A stretch of DNA of 6,122 nt from an uncultured Acetobacteraceae bacterium (GTDB lineage: Bacteria; Pseudomonadota; Alphaproteobacteria; Acetobacterales; Acetobacteraceae): NCBI GenBank assembly GCA_903839965.1, contig CAIMEK010000760.1:1-6122 (forward strand), written 5' to 3'. Positions 5,856 through 6,122 of this stretch are shown piece after piece. Below the pieces are notes generated by a model. It made no database searches. It was given only the letters and a program-made list of their open reading frames with translations, and was not told the DNA's origin. The translations under genes were made by a program, and so were the position numbers. Each line of letters begins with the position of its first letter. The stretch's first letter is position 1.

Positions 5856-6122
5856 CAGGCGGCATCCTGCAACGGCGCCACCTGGTAGGTGCGGTCGGCG
5901 ATGGCGTCGCGCACGGCGGCGTCGTGGAAGATGCCGACGATGGCAACGCCGCGCGCTTTCGCCGCGCGCATCAGGCCGATGACGATATCGCGGTTCTCGG
6001 CATCGAGGCTGGCGGTGGGTTCGTCCAGCAGCAGCACGGGATGGCCGCCGATGAAGCCGCGCGCGAGGTTGATGCGCTGCTGCTCGCCGCCAGAGAAGGT
6101 GGCCGGCGGCAAGGCGTGCAGG
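5855..6122 (-). CDS. phnL: PhnL, C-P lyase ABC-type ATP-binding protein (3' part)
   Basis: The visible part is the C-terminal 88 or so residues of an ABC ATPase; the gene enters from the right edge, so its start and Walker A are missing. Seen in order are ATFSGGEQQR, the ABC signature (around 6074-6103), VLLLDEPTASLD, Walker B and D-loop (6037-6002), and GIFHD with the switch His (5926-5924). The wording ATFSGGEQQRIN, GFIGGHP and the AKARG...GIFHD end match PhnL better than PhnK or generic transporters. PhnL is required for the C-P lyase pathway, where it acts with PhnG, PhnH and PhnI in attaching phosphonate to ribose in place of adenine. Upstream phnGHIJK would be expected beyond the edge. 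An in-frame TTG at 6112 is an internal Leu codon, not the start. The TGA overlaps the DUF1045 ATG by one base. In E. coli phnM follows phnL; here it does not. Confidence 0.9.
   Translation of the reverse strand, partial: LHALPPATFSGGEQQRINLARGFIGGHPVLLLDEPTASLDAENRDIVIGLMRAAKARGVAIVGIFHDAAVRDAIADRTYQVAPLQDAA

Overview
The window is very GC-rich, with third codon positions that are almost all G or C. Together with a C-P lyase phosphonate gene this suggests a high-GC proteobacterium. An alphaproteobacterium such as an Acetobacteraceae or Rhodospirillales member, or a Burkholderiales member, fits best, but the genus cannot be fixed from this sequence. Coding density is high: neighbouring genes overlap or sit a few bases apart, and no gap exceeds about 100 bp. 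I see no RNA gene, insertion sequence, CRISPR array or phage gene.

Left edge (1-146): the first bases of a leftward gene, then a 100-bp divergent control region. That region holds two 10-bp palindromes and a small AT-rich patch that could be a -10 element.

Rightward operon (147-3377): two tandem paralogous M20 metallo-amidohydrolases of the hippurate/N-acyl-amino-acid hydrolase type (about 71% identical by hand alignment, ATGA overlap), followed 7 bp later by a BadF/BadG-type sugar-kinase-like ATPase. The spacing implies co-transcription. A plausible joint role is removal of an acyl group from one or more N-acylated compounds, plus phosphorylation of a (possibly amino-sugar) product. The substrates are not visible in the sequence.

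Leftward operon (3359-6122): the C-terminal part of phnL (C-P lyase ABC-like protein), a DUF1045 / 2H-phosphoesterase-fold protein whose start overlaps the phnL stop, and, 49 bp further on, a gamma-glutamyltransferase-family Ntn-hydrolase with no signal peptide. The first two belong to the phosphonate C-P lyase pathway. The third may be co-transcribed without being part of it. The two operons converge, and their last genes overlap by 19 bp.

Most of this is recognisable metabolic gene content, not a new system. The points most worth following up are the 2H protein as a possible stand-in for PhnP, the atypical substrate site of the GGT-like enzyme, and the two divergent tandem amidohydrolases coupled to a kinase.
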